Assembly: GCA_022771715.1 (NCBI GenBank)
Contig: JALELF010000043.1
Coordinates: forward strand, 1 to 34,098
Reading direction: 5' to 3'
DNA: 34,098 bases
DNA from: Bacillota bacterium
GTDB lineage: Bacteria > Bacillota_I > Bacilli_A > RF39 > UBA660
Shown in pieces: positions 18,314-29,242 of this stretch; positions within the stretch are counted from its first letter, which is position 1; each line of letters starts with the position of its first letter. A program made the translations under genes and the position numbers. The notes beneath the pieces are model-generated. The model made no database searches, was not told the origin of the DNA, and saw nothing but the letters and a program-made list of their open reading frames with translations.

Positions 18314-19005
18314 ATTTTATCCTCCATATACTTTTTAATTTCTTTAAAGTAACTATCTAATTCTTTTATATTACTCTGTTTTTGTATTTCAGCTATTATT
18401 TTATTTTCTTTTAAATACCTAAAAGAATAATCAAAATTAAGATCATATATTAAAGCTAATTTAATAATTAATTTATCTAAATTAGTAGAGTCTTTAATTT
18501 TTTTAACTTGCTGATGATTATAAAAACTTTCTTTTACTTCTGGGTGTATATAATTTTCGTTAATACCACGAAAGAGAGATTTATCAAATTCTTTTATAAT
18601 ATCTAGTTTATCAGCATCTCTTATTATTTTACAAAAAAGTGAATTAGTAACACTTCCTATTTCATATTTATTATGATATTTAATAGCGTCTTTAACTATT
18701 TGATAATACTTTTTATCTAAATCATATTTTTCTATTTCTTTTTCTTCAAATAATATTTCTACTCCTAAATCACCATGATCTATACTTGAGTCACTAAAGC
18801 TTTTATAAATATTCCATTGTTTAAATCTACCTATATCATGTAATAAACCAATTAGTTTTACAAGTTTTAAATCTTCTTCATTTAATTTTAAACTTTTAGC
18901 TATATCAATACTTAAATCCATCACTCTTAGTGAATGATTATACTTATATTTTATAGCATCTTCTTTTTCAAAACTATCGACATATTCTTTAAATTTTTCT
19001 AGCAT
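18307..19005 (-). CDS. HD-domain phosphohydrolase
   Basis: HSLRVMDLSIDIA, GLLHDIGRFKQW, IDHGDLGVEIL, IRDADKLDI motifs. Confidence 0.88.
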   Translation of the reverse strand: MLEKFKEYVDSFEKEDAIKYKYNHSLRVMDLSIDIAKSLKLNEEDLKLVKLIGLLHDIGRFKQWNIYKSFSDSSIDHGDLGVEILFEEKEIEKYDLDKKYYQIVKDAIKYHNKYEIGSVTNSLFCKIIRDADKLDIIKEFDKSLFRGINENYIHPEVKESFYNHQQVKKIKDSTNLDKLIIKLALIYDLNFDYSFRYLKENKIIAEIQKQSNIKELDSYFKEIKKYMEDKIC

Positions 19006-19020
19006 TTAACACCTCTATTC

Positions 19021-19248
19021 AAAAAAAAATCCATCCTAAAGGACGAATTTTATCGTGGTACCACCTTATTTTGTAATTAATAATTACCTTAAAGTCTTAT
19101 TGCGACTAACATTATATTTTACTCTAGTTCAAATATACAACTCCCAAGCTACCTTCTAAAACACTATTTAAGAAAAGTTTTCAGTCTCTGACTTTTCATC
19201 CCTAATAAACGTTATTTTATACTCCTCTTGTTCCTCGTCTTTTTTAAC
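19021..19248 (-). promoter_or_regulatory. T-box riboswitch leader (HD hydrolase-valS operon)
   Basis: Minus strand AAGGTGGTACCACG; terminator TTCGTCC-TTTA-GGATGGA + T9; promoter TTTACT-16-TATACT at 19282-19255. Confidence 0.9.
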
Positions 19249-19289
19249 AATAATAGTATATCATATTTTTTATAAAAGTAAATATTTTT

Positions 19290-21182
19290 TTATCTAGAAT
19301 TTCTTATTGTCACTAATCCAGATTTTCCTTTGCCAAAAGTACTTTCTGAAGCAGAGCCACTTCCTCCACCTCCGCCTCCATTTAATGTAGCATCAATAGC
19401 GCCTGTTTCTGCACCTGCTCCACTTACTCTAACATTAGTATGAAGTACTGTTGTTTCGGTTCCTCCCGCACCAGTAGAACCACTTGTATAATTTATTTTA
19501 TTAACACTTTTAATTGTACACTTATAAAATCCTGATGGATAGGCTTTAAGAGTGTAAACTGACTGTCCGCTTACTGTTAATGTTACGCTAGTTGTTGGGT
19601 AGGCTAATACAACGTTTACATATCCATTACCTTGACTTACTCCACTTGCTCCATTTCTTGGATAAAAATAAACATTTGAAGCAGTTCCATTAGTTCCATA
19701 AACAGTAACATTTTGCGAATATGGTGTTCCTGCTTCGCCACCGCTTCCACCATTAACTGAATTATCAAAAGCTGATGTACTTCCACCAGATCCACCACTA
19801 GTGCTTCCACCATCTCCGATGGTAATTGTACTATTTTTTGTTTGAATATTATTTACAGTTTTATAGTAACCACCTCCGCCTCCAGCTCCAGTGGAACTTC
19901 CAGCACCACCGCCTCCTACTAGAAAGGCATCTATACTAGTAGAATAATTAGAAGTATATGTTCCGCTGTCTAAGAAATTAACTAACCAATTGCCACTTCC
20001 TTCATCTACAACATTATATGTTCCAGTATAAGTAAATAGATTGCCCCATACAGCATACAAAGTAATACTCGATTCGCTTGTTACATTAGTCACCATCTCT
20101 TCATCACTATATTCTGGATTAGTAGCACTACTATCCCTACTCCAACCAGCTACATGATATACTGTTCCATTGGTACCTGCAACGATTTTATAACAACCAT
20201 TTGTAGATAATTTTTTAGAAACATTGCTTTTGTGAGTACTACTTGCTGTAGAGCCACTTCCACCATTACAATCATAATTAATTACATATTCTGATGAAAA
20301 TTTATATATACCAGCTACATATGGTGTATTTACATTAGATTTACCATCACTAATATTACCAAGAGCATCTTTAACAGGCCAAATCCATAAATATTTTGTT
20401 TCATTATTACCTGTTATAGTAAATGGTTGCCCACTTTCATAAGTAATCCAACTACCATTTTCACGATTTGTGCTACTGGTTGATAAATAATACTGATATA
20501 CATTATTTGAATCAAGTTCCATATTATCACTTACAGTTATAGTAACACTTGTAGAAGTATCAAATGTTCCACTATCTGGATTTACAACAATTGTAGGATT
20601 TTCTGAATCAGTTGAAACACCATTTATTTCTACTGTAACATCTGAATAAGCATTCTTTAAAATCACTTTACCAGTATCTTTATTCCAAGTATAATTACTA
20701 CCACTTACACTAATGTCATCAGGAAGCAAATAATAAGCATTAGGAGTAACATTTACTTCTTCAACACTACTGCTTTCCATAACCACATCGTTTCTATCAA
20801 CTTTTACATTTTTTAGATTAAATATAACATTATAAAAGCATGTATTACTAAATTCATAATCATACTGATTATTATTTTTAGTTACTTTAACATTAGATGT
20901 ATCTGGAACCACTGTATTAGTTTTAGGATCTATTACTGGTTCTACTAAAAAACCATTGTCAATTAATTCTTTTAAAGAAATACATGAAATATTGTCATCT
21001 TGTTTTAAATCCATATATTGTGATGCTGCTAAATATAATAATTCTTTAGCTTGTTTATTTAAATCTTCTTTTTTAACTTCAAATCTTTCTATTAACTTAG
21101 GGACAATCAAAATAGAGGTTGCTCCTATTATTACAATTACCGCTAATAATTCAACTAAAGTAAATCCTTTATTTTTTACCAT
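19290..21182 (-). CDS. Type IV-pilin-like protein fused to InlB-type repeat and Gly-rich segments
   Basis: KGFTLVELLAVIVIIG prepilin signature; INYDCNGGSGS...AGWSRD...ITLYAVWG InlB B-repeat-like; multiple GGGG clusters. Confidence 0.8.
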   Translation of the reverse strand: MVKNKGFTLVELLAVIVIIGATSILIVPKLIERFEVKKEDLNKQAKELLYLAASQYMDLKQDDNISCISLKELIDNGFLVEPVIDPKTNTVVPDTSNVKVTKNNNQYDYEFSNTCFYNVIFNLKNVKVDRNDVVMESSSVEEVNVTPNAYYLLPDDISVSGSNYTWNKDTGKVILKNAYSDVTVEINGVSTDSENPTIVVNPDSGTFDTSTSVTITVSDNMELDSNNVYQYYLSTSSTNRENGSWITYESGQPFTITGNNETKYLWIWPVKDALGNISDGKSNVNTPYVAGIYKFSSEYVINYDCNGGSGSTASSTHKSNVSKKLSTNGCYKIVAGTNGTVYHVAGWSRDSSATNPEYSDEEMVTNVTSESSITLYAVWGNLFTYTGTYNVVDEGSGNWLVNFLDSGTYTSNYSTSIDAFLVGGGGAGSSTGAGGGGGYYKTVNNIQTKNSTITIGDGGSTSGGSGGSTSAFDNSVNGGSGGEAGTPYSQNVTVYGTNGTASNVYFYPRNGASGVSQGNGYVNVVLAYPTTSVTLTVSGQSVYTLKAYPSGFYKCTIKSVNKINYTSGSTGAGGTETTVLHTNVRVSGAGAETGAIDATLNGGGGGGSGSASESTFGKGKSGLVTIRNSR

Positions 21183-21241
21183 ACATATTCCTACTTTCTA
21201 AAACAATTATATAAAATATTAGCTAAAAATTCAATACTTTA

Positions 21242-22312
21242 TTATACAATAATTCTTTCAACTCTATCGGAAATCGTAGAAAGTATTTCATAATTAATAG
21301 TACCTAATTCTAAAGCAATTTCATCTACAGTTATAATATCATTATCCCAAATATAGACATCATCCCCTACTAAAGCATCAACTCCAGTTACATCAACCAT
21401 AAATGAATCCATACAAACAGTTCCAATTATTTTACATTTCTTATTTTTAATAATTACTTCTCCTTTATTAGATAAACTTCTCCTAATTCCATCAGCGTAC
21501 CCAATACCAACTGTCGCTATTTTAGTTATTCTATCAGTTATGTATGTTTTACCATAGCTAACACTAAAATGTTCTGCAACTTCTTTTATAAAACATATTT
21601 TTGATTTTAATTTAGCTACAGGATTTAGTACTATTTTATTTAAGGTATCATTACTTGATTTATAACCATATAGAAGAATACCTACTCTAACTAAATTACA
21701 AAAGTCTACATTATAATTAAGTAAACCATTAGAAGCTTCTAAATGAATGTATTTTAAATCAAAATACTGTCTTAAAATAGTTATTTCTTTTTTAAAAACA
21801 CTTATTTGGTTTTCTGTAAATGTTGAATCACTATCAGGACAAGACAAATGGGTATAGGCCCCATTTACACAAATATTTTTATTTTGTAATAATTCAACTA
21901 CATCTATCAAATCATTTTCTAAGACTCCCGTTCTTCCCATACCTGTTTCTAATTCAAGATGGACATTTACTCTTTTATTATATTTGATCAGTTCTTTTAT
22001 AAAAGTAATATCTGATACACCAACTGTAATATTATATTTAATTATATTAGGTATATCTTCAACGTCTGGTTGATTCAAAACAAAAATTTCATTTTTAAAA
22101 CCTATTTGTCTAAGCTCTATTGCTTCTTTTACAATAGCAACCCCTATTATTTTAAAATCTTTTATAATATCAATATGCTTATTTAAATATGTTCCATAAG
22201 AATTAGCTTTCATAATATACATTAGTTCTTTATTACCAGATAATTTCTTTATATTTTCAATATTTTTAAAAAATGCATCTTTATCTATTTCCATTACAGT
22301 TTGTCTATTCAT
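21242..22312 (-). CDS. alr: Alanine racemase
   Basis: MKANSYG PLP-lysine motif, HLELETGMGRTGV, VGIGYADGIRR, ICMDSFMVDVTG-type motif. Confidence 0.93.
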   Translation of the reverse strand: MNRQTVMEIDKDAFFKNIENIKKLSGNKELMYIMKANSYGTYLNKHIDIIKDFKIIGVAIVKEAIELRQIGFKNEIFVLNQPDVEDIPNIIKYNITVGVSDITFIKELIKYNKRVNVHLELETGMGRTGVLENDLIDVVELLQNKNICVNGAYTHLSCPDSDSTFTENQISVFKKEITILRQYFDLKYIHLEASNGLLNYNVDFCNLVRVGILLYGYKSSNDTLNKIVLNPVAKLKSKICFIKEVAEHFSVSYGKTYITDRITKIATVGIGYADGIRRSLSNKGEVIIKNKKCKIIGTVCMDSFMVDVTGVDALVGDDVYIWDNDIITVDEIALELGTINYEILSTISDRVERIIV

Positions 22313-22394
22313 ATTATCACCAATAATATTATATATTTTTTTATAAAAAAGTGTATAAAAAAATGTAAATATTTCTATCTACATTTTTCATTTT

Positions 22395-23840
22395 TTAGAA
22401 TATTGCTGCTGCTATAGCCAATATAATAATATTAACAATAGCAATAGTTATAACAATTTTAAGTGCCCATCTAAACCAAGTTGAATATTCAACTCTAGCT
22501 AAAGCAAGACCACCCATAATAGCACCACAAGTTGGAGTAATTAAGTTAACTAATCCATTAGCCGCAACTAAACTCATTACTGTAGTTTCTACACTATATC
22601 CTAATTGATAAGCAAGTGGACCAATGATAGGTGCTGATAAAGTAGCAAGACCTGATGAAGATGGCACTAATATAGATAACAATACATGCAATAAATAATT
22701 AAGTGGCATAAATACTGTACTAGGTACATTTTTAAGTGCCTCTGCACAATTATAAATAATATAATTATCTAAATAAGTTTGACTCATTAATACTGAAGCA
22801 CCACGTGCTATGGCAACTATTAAAATAACTCCTACCATATCATCTGCACCATCGATAAATGTATCAACAAATCCTTTTTCACCTTGTCTATTAACTACAC
22901 CTATAATAATAGCCATAATTAAGAACCATAAAGCTGATTCATAAAAATACCAATTTCCTAAACTAGAACCTGTTAACCAGCCAGTAAAGCCTTCAAAGAA
23001 TGTTATATTAAATTCACCCCAAGGAATAAATCCAACAATCATAACTAAGAAAGTTAAAGCAAACAACCATAATGTTACTTTTTGTTTTCCTGTTAATTTA
23101 ACATTATCTAATGAAGCAGTCACTGCTGCATCTCCATATTCAAGTTCCATATTTTTTCTTTCTCTTAAAGATAAGAAAGTAGAACCTTTTTGCTTAATAA
23201 TTTTTTTTGCATAAGATACTACAAATAAAGTTGATATTAAGTATGTAGTTAACCATAAAGCAACACCTATTCCAATAATAAGGCCTTGATTTACAACAAT
23301 ACCTTCTGGTAAAGCACTAACAGCCGCTCCGACTGCAAATGGATTAATAGTAGAACCTAATACCCCAGAACCTGCACCAAGCAAAACTATAGCTGATGCG
23401 ACTATTGTATCCATTCCAGCCATAACCATAGTAGCTGATAGTAAGGCATAAAAACCAACTGTTTCTTCAAGCATACCATATGTAGTTCCACCTACTGAAA
23501 AAATAAACATTAATATTGGGATAAGCATTATTTCTTTACCTTTTAATTTACGAACTAATACTTTAATTCCAGTCTCTAAAGCTTCTGTTTTAGCTACTAC
23601 ACCTAGGAAACCACCTAGAATAAGTATGAAAATACAAACATCAATTGCATTTTCAAAACCCAATATTGGTGAAAGTAATACTTGTGATAAAGTTGCTCCA
23701 ACTACACCACTACCATTAACTATTTCTCCACCAATAAAAGTTGCTTCAGGTAATATATGTGTTACAATACCTAAAACGAAAATCAAAATTAATATAATTG
23801 AAAAGGCAGTCAAAAATCCTTTTCTTTTCTTTTTAGCCAT
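22395..23840 (-). CDS. YfcC family transporter, probably arginine/ornithine exchanger of the ADI operon
   Basis: YfcC-type membrane topology and motifs (GGTTYGMLEETVGFY, VPSSSGLATLSAPI); located next to arcABC. Confidence 0.85.
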   Translation of the reverse strand: MAKKKRKGFLTAFSIILILIFVLGIVTHILPEATFIGGEIVNGSGVVGATLSQVLLSPILGFENAIDVCIFILILGGFLGVVAKTEALETGIKVLVRKLKGKEIMLIPILMFIFSVGGTTYGMLEETVGFYALLSATMVMAGMDTIVASAIVLLGAGSGVLGSTINPFAVGAAVSALPEGIVVNQGLIIGIGVALWLTTYLISTLFVVSYAKKIIKQKGSTFLSLRERKNMELEYGDAAVTASLDNVKLTGKQKVTLWLFALTFLVMIVGFIPWGEFNITFFEGFTGWLTGSSLGNWYFYESALWFLIMAIIIGVVNRQGEKGFVDTFIDGADDMVGVILIVAIARGASVLMSQTYLDNYIIYNCAEALKNVPSTVFMPLNYLLHVLLSILVPSSSGLATLSAPIIGPLAYQLGYSVETTVMSLVAANGLVNLITPTCGAIMGGLALARVEYSTWFRWALKIVITIAIVNIIILAIAAAIF

Positions 23841-23920
23841 TTTTTCCCTCCTATACTTCTTGACTATAAAGATTATTTTGTCCTATTTTTATCACTCTCC
23901 TCATAAATCTATAAACGCAT

Positions 23921-24859
23921 CTACTTTTTTCTTACAATAATAGTACCAGTTTTACCGGTTAAAGCAATACTAGCTTTCTTTAAAGAAGTTATTATAGCTT
24001 GACCATTTCTATTACCTTTAACAAAATCAATACATGCTTCTATTTTAGGTAACATACTACCTTCTTTAAATTCATTATTCTTCATATATTCTTCTGCTTC
24101 TTTTATTGATAAAATATCAATACCTTTTTGGGTAGGTTTACCATAGTCTAAATAAACCATATCAACAGCAGTTAATATTAGAAAAATATCTGCTTTTAAA
24201 TCTATAGCAAGTTTAGAACTAGTTCTATCTTTATCTATTACAGCATCTACTCCAACTACTTGATTACGTTTTTTTACAACTGGAATACCACCACCACCAG
24301 CAGCTATTACGATATCACCCTTATTAGATAAGTCTTTAATAATACTACTTTCTAATATCTTAACTGGTTTAGGAGATGGAACTACTCTTCTATAACCTCT
24401 GCCAGCATCTTCCTTAAAAACATAACCTTTTGTTTTTTCAAATTCTTTAGCTTCTTCTTCTGTATAAAAACTTCCTATTGGTTTAGTAGGATTAGAAAAT
24501 GCAGTATCATTACTATCTACTAATACTTGTGTAATTATGCTTACGCATTTTCTTCTCATGCTTCTTTTAGCTATTTCCGTTTGAATGGCTTGTTGCAAAT
24601 GATAACCTATATAACCTTGACTCATTGCGCCACATTCGGCAAATGGTACTTCTGGCGTATTAACACTTTCGCTAGCGCTTTCCATAGCTAAATTAATCAT
24701 TCCTACTTGTGGCCCATTACCATGAGTTACAATAACATTAAATCCATCTTCGACTAAATCAACAATAACTTTCGAAGTACTTTTTACAAGCTCTAATTGT
24801 TCTTTAGGACTATTTCCTAAAGCATTACCACCTAGAGCAACTACTATTTTCTTTTTCAT
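23921..24859 (-). CDS. arcC: Carbamate kinase
   Basis: VVALGGNALG, VIVTHGNGPQVG, AGGGGIPV motifs. Confidence 0.97.
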   Translation of the reverse strand: MKKKIVVALGGNALGNSPKEQLELVKSTSKVIVDLVEDGFNVIVTHGNGPQVGMINLAMESASESVNTPEVPFAECGAMSQGYIGYHLQQAIQTEIAKRSMRRKCVSIITQVLVDSNDTAFSNPTKPIGSFYTEEEAKEFEKTKGYVFKEDAGRGYRRVVPSPKPVKILESSIIKDLSNKGDIVIAAGGGGIPVVKKRNQVVGVDAVIDKDRTSSKLAIDLKADIFLILTAVDMVYLDYGKPTQKGIDILSIKEAEEYMKNNEFKEGSMLPKIEACIDFVKGNRNGQAIITSLKKASIALTGKTGTIIVRKK

Positions 24860-25842
24860 TTTAGTGTCTCATAAATTACTGCTTTAATAGTATGCATTCT
24901 ATTTTCAGCTTCTTCCATTACTCTGGAATGACTTGATTCAAATACTTCATCAGTAACTTCCATTTCTTTAACACCAAATTTTTCATAAACATCTTTTCCT
25001 ATTGTAGTATCTATATTATGAAAAGATGGTAAACAATGTAAGAAAATAACATTTTCTTTAGCATTATCTATTATTTTTTGATTAACTTGATATGGACTTA
25101 ATTGTTTAATCCTACGTTCCCATAATTCATCTTTTTCACCCATTGAAACCCATACATCAGTGTATAGCACATCAGCATCTTTTGTTCCAGCCATTGCATC
25201 AGTAGTTAAAGTTACACTTCCGCCACTAATACGAGCAAATTCTTTACATTTTTCTACTAATTCTTCATTTGGAAATAGTTCTTCTGGTGCACAACAAGTA
25301 AAATGTAATCCTAATTTTGAACAAATAATCATTAATGAATTACCAACATTATTTCTAGCATCACCCATAAATACAAATTTAAGACCTTTTAAATGTCCAA
25401 AATTTTCTAAAGTAGTCATCAAGTCAGCTAACATTTGCGTAGGATGAAATTCGTTCGTTAATCCATTCCATACAGGTACTTTTGAATATTTTGCTAATTC
25501 TTCTACTATGTCTTGTCCAAAACCACGATATTCAATTCCATCGTAAATTCCGGCTAAGACACGAGCTGTATCTTTAATAGTTTCTTTTTTACCAATTTGA
25601 GAACCAGTTGGACCTAAGTAAGTAACATGCATACCTAAGTCATAGGCAGCTACTTCAAATGAACATCTTGTTCTTGTAGAATCTTTTTCAAATATCAAAG
25701 CAATATTTTTGCCTCTTAAATATTCGTGTGGTTCATGAGTTTGTTTTTTTCTTTTAAACTCCATTGCCACATTAATTAAATATAAAATTTCTTCTTCAGT
25801 ATAATCAAGTAATTTAAGAAAATCTCTTCCTCTTAAATCCAT
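24856..25842 (-). CDS. arcB: Ornithine carbamoyltransferase
   Basis: EKDSTRTRCSFEVA, FHPTQMLADL, FLHCLPSFH; start ATG 25842 overlaps arcA stop as TAATG. Confidence 0.95.
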   Translation of the reverse strand: MDLRGRDFLKLLDYTEEEILYLINVAMEFKRKKQTHEPHEYLRGKNIALIFEKDSTRTRCSFEVAAYDLGMHVTYLGPTGSQIGKKETIKDTARVLAGIYDGIEYRGFGQDIVEELAKYSKVPVWNGLTNEFHPTQMLADLMTTLENFGHLKGLKFVFMGDARNNVGNSLMIICSKLGLHFTCCAPEELFPNEELVEKCKEFARISGGSVTLTTDAMAGTKDADVLYTDVWVSMGEKDELWERRIKQLSPYQVNQKIIDNAKENVIFLHCLPSFHNIDTTIGKDVYEKFGVKEMEVTDEVFESSHSRVMEEAENRMHTIKAVIYETLK

Positions 25843-27086
25843 TATAAGTCCTCCCTTACAAGTGGCATACTCATACATCTTGGACCTCCACGTCCACGTG
25901 ATAATTCAGCTCCATGTATTTCAATTACTTTAAGCCCATTACTTCTAAGTGTATTATTAGTTAAGTTGTTTCTATCATATACTACTACTACACCAGGAGC
26001 TATACATAGAGTATTGCTGCCATCGTTCCATTGTTCACGTTCTGCAGATACTTTGTCACCACCAGCACAAGGAATTAAAATAATATTTCTTTTTAAATAT
26101 TTTGATAAAATATTTTCTAATGAATCATTAATTTCGGTAACATTCAAATCTTCATAACTATTAGGATCATCACCTTCTGTTATTTCAAATACTTGTAATG
26201 TATCCATAATACCAGGATGATATGTAAATTTATCATAATCAATCTGTGTGAAAACAGTATCTAAATGCATAAATGCACGACTATTTGGAATATTAAAAGC
26301 TAAAATTGTATCGATTTTACATTCAGGGTCTTTGAACAAATTCTTAGCCAATTGATCTATTGCTTCTGGAGTTGTTCTTTGTGAGATACCAACTGCTAAA
26401 ATATGTTCATTTAAATTTAAGATATCTCCACCTTCTATATGATATGGATAATATCTATCATAATATTTTGGTACCATATCTTTATATTCAGGATGGAAAT
26501 TAAAGATATATTCTGCATAAATTGTTTCTCTATTTCTTGTTACAGAATACATTTTATTTAATGATATACCATCACCTATACTTGCGAATGGATCTCTTGT
26601 AAAATATAGGTTTGGCATTGGTTCAGCTATGAATTTATCTTCTTCATCTATTAAGTCTGTTAAAGATTTTTCAATATTTCTTTTTCTTCTTGAAATATCG
26701 CCAATTTGAATACCTTCCATAGTTTTTAAAACCAATTTTTTGCTATTTGTTATTTGATCTAAATAATCAATTACTAAGTTTTTATATTTAGGTGTTCTAA
26801 TACCAGCTTCATAAACAAATTGTCTTATGAATCTATCTCTTATTACTTCACTTAAATCTAAAACATCAGCCATCAAATCTTCAACATAAACAACTTCTAC
26901 TCCATTATCTGTCAAAGCTTTAGCAAATTCTTCGTGTTCTTTTATTGCATCTGGCAAATAAGGAATATCATCAAATAACAACCTAGATAAAGTATCTGGT
27001 GTTAAATTAAGTAATTCGTTACCTGGTTTATGCAACAAAACTTTTTTTAGTGGTGCGATTTCACTTGTAACATGAATCTTACTCAT
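25842..27086 (-). CDS. arcA: Arginine deiminase
   Basis: LYFTRDPFASIGDG, HIEGGDIL, HLDTVFTQID, RGRGGPRCMSMPLVRE. Confidence 0.98.
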   Translation of the reverse strand: MSKIHVTSEIAPLKKVLLHKPGNELLNLTPDTLSRLLFDDIPYLPDAIKEHEEFAKALTDNGVEVVYVEDLMADVLDLSEVIRDRFIRQFVYEAGIRTPKYKNLVIDYLDQITNSKKLVLKTMEGIQIGDISRRKRNIEKSLTDLIDEEDKFIAEPMPNLYFTRDPFASIGDGISLNKMYSVTRNRETIYAEYIFNFHPEYKDMVPKYYDRYYPYHIEGGDILNLNEHILAVGISQRTTPEAIDQLAKNLFKDPECKIDTILAFNIPNSRAFMHLDTVFTQIDYDKFTYHPGIMDTLQVFEITEGDDPNSYEDLNVTEINDSLENILSKYLKRNIILIPCAGGDKVSAEREQWNDGSNTLCIAPGVVVVYDRNNLTNNTLRSNGLKVIEIHGAELSRGRGGPRCMSMPLVREDL

Positions 27087-27140
27087 AAATCCTCCTTTTT
27101 ATTCATGTATTTAGATTTTTGTTATGAGATATCTAGAAAC

Positions 27141-27845
27141 TCAAGATTTAATTTTTGATAAGAATTCTTTTAATCTATCTGTTTTAGGATTATTAAAGAT
27201 TTCTTCTTTAGTGCCACTTTCTAAAATTTTTCCTTCATCCATGAATATTACTCTAGTTGCTACTTCCTTAGCAAACGCTATTTCATGGGTTACTATTATC
27301 ATTGTATTAGTTTCTGCTAGTTTTTTCATTAAATTAAGAACTTCTTTTATCATTTCTGGATCTAGTGCTGATGTAGGTTCATCAAAAAGCATAATATCTG
27401 GATTGGTTATTAAACTTCTTACAATTGCAACTCTTTGCTTTTCACCACCTGATAAACTATCTGGATATGCGTCTTTTCTATTCTCTAAGTTAATCATTTT
27501 TAAAAGTTCTAATGCTTTTTTATTAGCAGCGTTCAATGTCATTTTTTTTGTTTTAACTGGTGCTAAAGTAATATTTTTTAAAACAGTCATATTTTGAAAC
27601 AAATTAAAGTTTTGAAAAACCATTCCTATTTGTTCATGAAAGTTTTTATCACTTTCATATATTATTTCACCTTTAGTAATATTTTCTAACTTGCTAATAC
27701 ATCTAAGCAAAGTGGACTTGCCACTACCTGATGGGCCTATAATAACTACAACATCATTTTTATAAACATCTAAATTTATATTTTTTAAAATTTCTTTTGA
27801 ACCATATGATTTATATAAACCTTTAATTTGTAATAACTTTTTCAT
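27141..27845 (-). CDS. Amino-acid ABC transporter ATP-binding protein
   Basis: [38 protein letters not shown]. Confidence 0.96.
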   Translation of the reverse strand: MKKLLQIKGLYKSYGSKEILKNINLDVYKNDVVVIIGPSGSGKSTLLRCISKLENITKGEIIYESDKNFHEQIGMVFQNFNLFQNMTVLKNITLAPVKTKKMTLNAANKKALELLKMINLENRKDAYPDSLSGGEKQRVAIVRSLITNPDIMLFDEPTSALDPEMIKEVLNLMKKLAETNTMIIVTHEIAFAKEVATRVIFMDEGKILESGTKEEIFNNPKTDRLKEFLSKIKS

Positions 27846-28533
27846 TTATGTTAAACATCCTTTCTAATCTTTTTAGTAATTTAGAAAGTCCTACTGTAAG
27901 TATTAAATATATTAATGCAACTATCATTAATGGAAATAAATAGTCATATGTATTTGAAGCAATGATATCACTAGCTTTAATTAGTTCTACTATTCCTATA
28001 TAACTAGCTACTGAAGTTTCTTTTAAAAGAGTTATAAATTCATTACCTAACGCTGGTAAAACATTTCTAATAGCTTGCGGTAAAATTATATAAATTATTT
28101 GATCAATATAACTTAACCCTAATACTTTAGCAGCTTCTTTTTGTCCTTTATCAACTGAATCAATTCCGGCTCTTATTATTTCAGAAACATATGCAGCCGA
28201 ATTAAGACCGAATGATATAATACCTACTAATACAATATTTATATCAACACTTTTAAATATAACATAGTATAAAATCATTAGTTGTAATACTGCTGGTGTT
28301 CCTCTAATCACAGTTATATAGAAAGTTGCAAAAAAGTTTAATATTTTATTTTTCTTATTTTCTTTATAATTATTTCTAATAATTGATATTATAATTCCAA
28401 GTATTAATCCAATTAATAAAGCAAAAAACGCTATTATTAAAGTATTCTTTAATCCTTCTAGGATATATTCATATCTATTATCAACTATAATAGTATCACG
28501 AATTTTATCTATAAACTTCATATTATCACTCAC
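27823..28533 (-). CDS. Amino-acid ABC transporter permease
   Basis: [37 protein letters not shown]. Confidence 0.95.
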   Translation of the reverse strand: MSDNMKFIDKIRDTIIVDNRYEYILEGLKNTLIIAFFALLIGLILGIIISIIRNNYKENKKNKILNFFATFYITVIRGTPAVLQLMILYYVIFKSVDINIVLVGIISFGLNSAAYVSEIIRAGIDSVDKGQKEAAKVLGLSYIDQIIYIILPQAIRNVLPALGNEFITLLKETSVASYIGIVELIKASDIIASNTYDYLFPLMIVALIYLILTVGLSKLLKRLERMFNINEKVITN

Positions 28534-29242
28534 TAAACTTTACTGTATATTCTTCTATTTTTCCTTCATTGATTAATCTTTCTAAAACTTTATTTATTTG
28601 ATCTAGCAATTCTTTATTTCCTTTTTTTACAGCCATACCATATTTATCCTCAAATAAAGTTCCATCTAATATTTTAAGTTCTGGATTTTTCTTTACTAAT
28701 TCTAAAGCCGGAAGCTTGTCCATTACAATGCAATCACTTTTATTGTTTTTTACATCTTCTGCCGCTACTAAAAATTTCTTTAATCTATTTACTTTTGCTT
28801 CTTTATAATTCTTTGTTACATATTGATCAGCAACCGTTCCAAGTTGAACTGAAATCGTTTTTTCTTTTATGTCATCTATATTATTAATTTGACTATCATT
28901 TCTTACTACAACAACTTGTTCAGAAACTATATATTCAATCGTAAAATCTGCTTCTTTTAATCTATCTTCTGTAATACTCATACCAGCTGCTGCAAAATCA
29001 GCTTTACCAGATTTCAATTCATTTATTATTGAATCAAATGCAATATCTTTAATTACTAAATTCTTATTCAATTCTTTTGCTATTTCATTAGCTATTTCGA
29101 TGTCAACACCAACTACTTTTCCGTTTTCATAAAATTCATAAGGAGGGAAACCAGCTTCAGTGACCATTACTAAATCATTATCATTTTTACCACATCCTGT
29201 TAATAGAAGAACCATAACTAGAAATAACAAACATTTTTTCAT
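28526..29242 (-). CDS. Amino-acid ABC transporter substrate-binding lipoprotein
   Basis: Lipobox LLTGCG; FPPYEF..VGVDIEIA; MSITEDRLKEADFT. Confidence 0.95.
   Translation of the reverse strand: MKKCLLFLVMVLLLTGCGKNDNDLVMVTEAGFPPYEFYENGKVVGVDIEIANEIAKELNKNLVIKDIAFDSIINELKSGKADFAAAGMSITEDRLKEADFTIEYIVSEQVVVVRNDSQINNIDDIKEKTISVQLGTVADQYVTKNYKEAKVNRLKKFLVAAEDVKNNKSDCIVMDKLPALELVKKNPELKILDGTLFEDKYGMAVKKGNKELLDQINKVLERLINEGKIEEYTVKFSE

Noticed and set aside
19290-21182. Glycine-rich region as phage tail/receptor-binding protein
   Set aside because: The prepilin N-terminus argues for a pilus-associated protein and there are no phage genes around it.
27124-27597. Plus-strand 157-aa ORF
   Set aside because: Antisense to the ABC ATPase gene with clear motifs; spurious. 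The same applies to the other plus-strand ORFs antisense to recognised genes (e.g. 6465, 12425, 16458, 25160, 30140, 32534).
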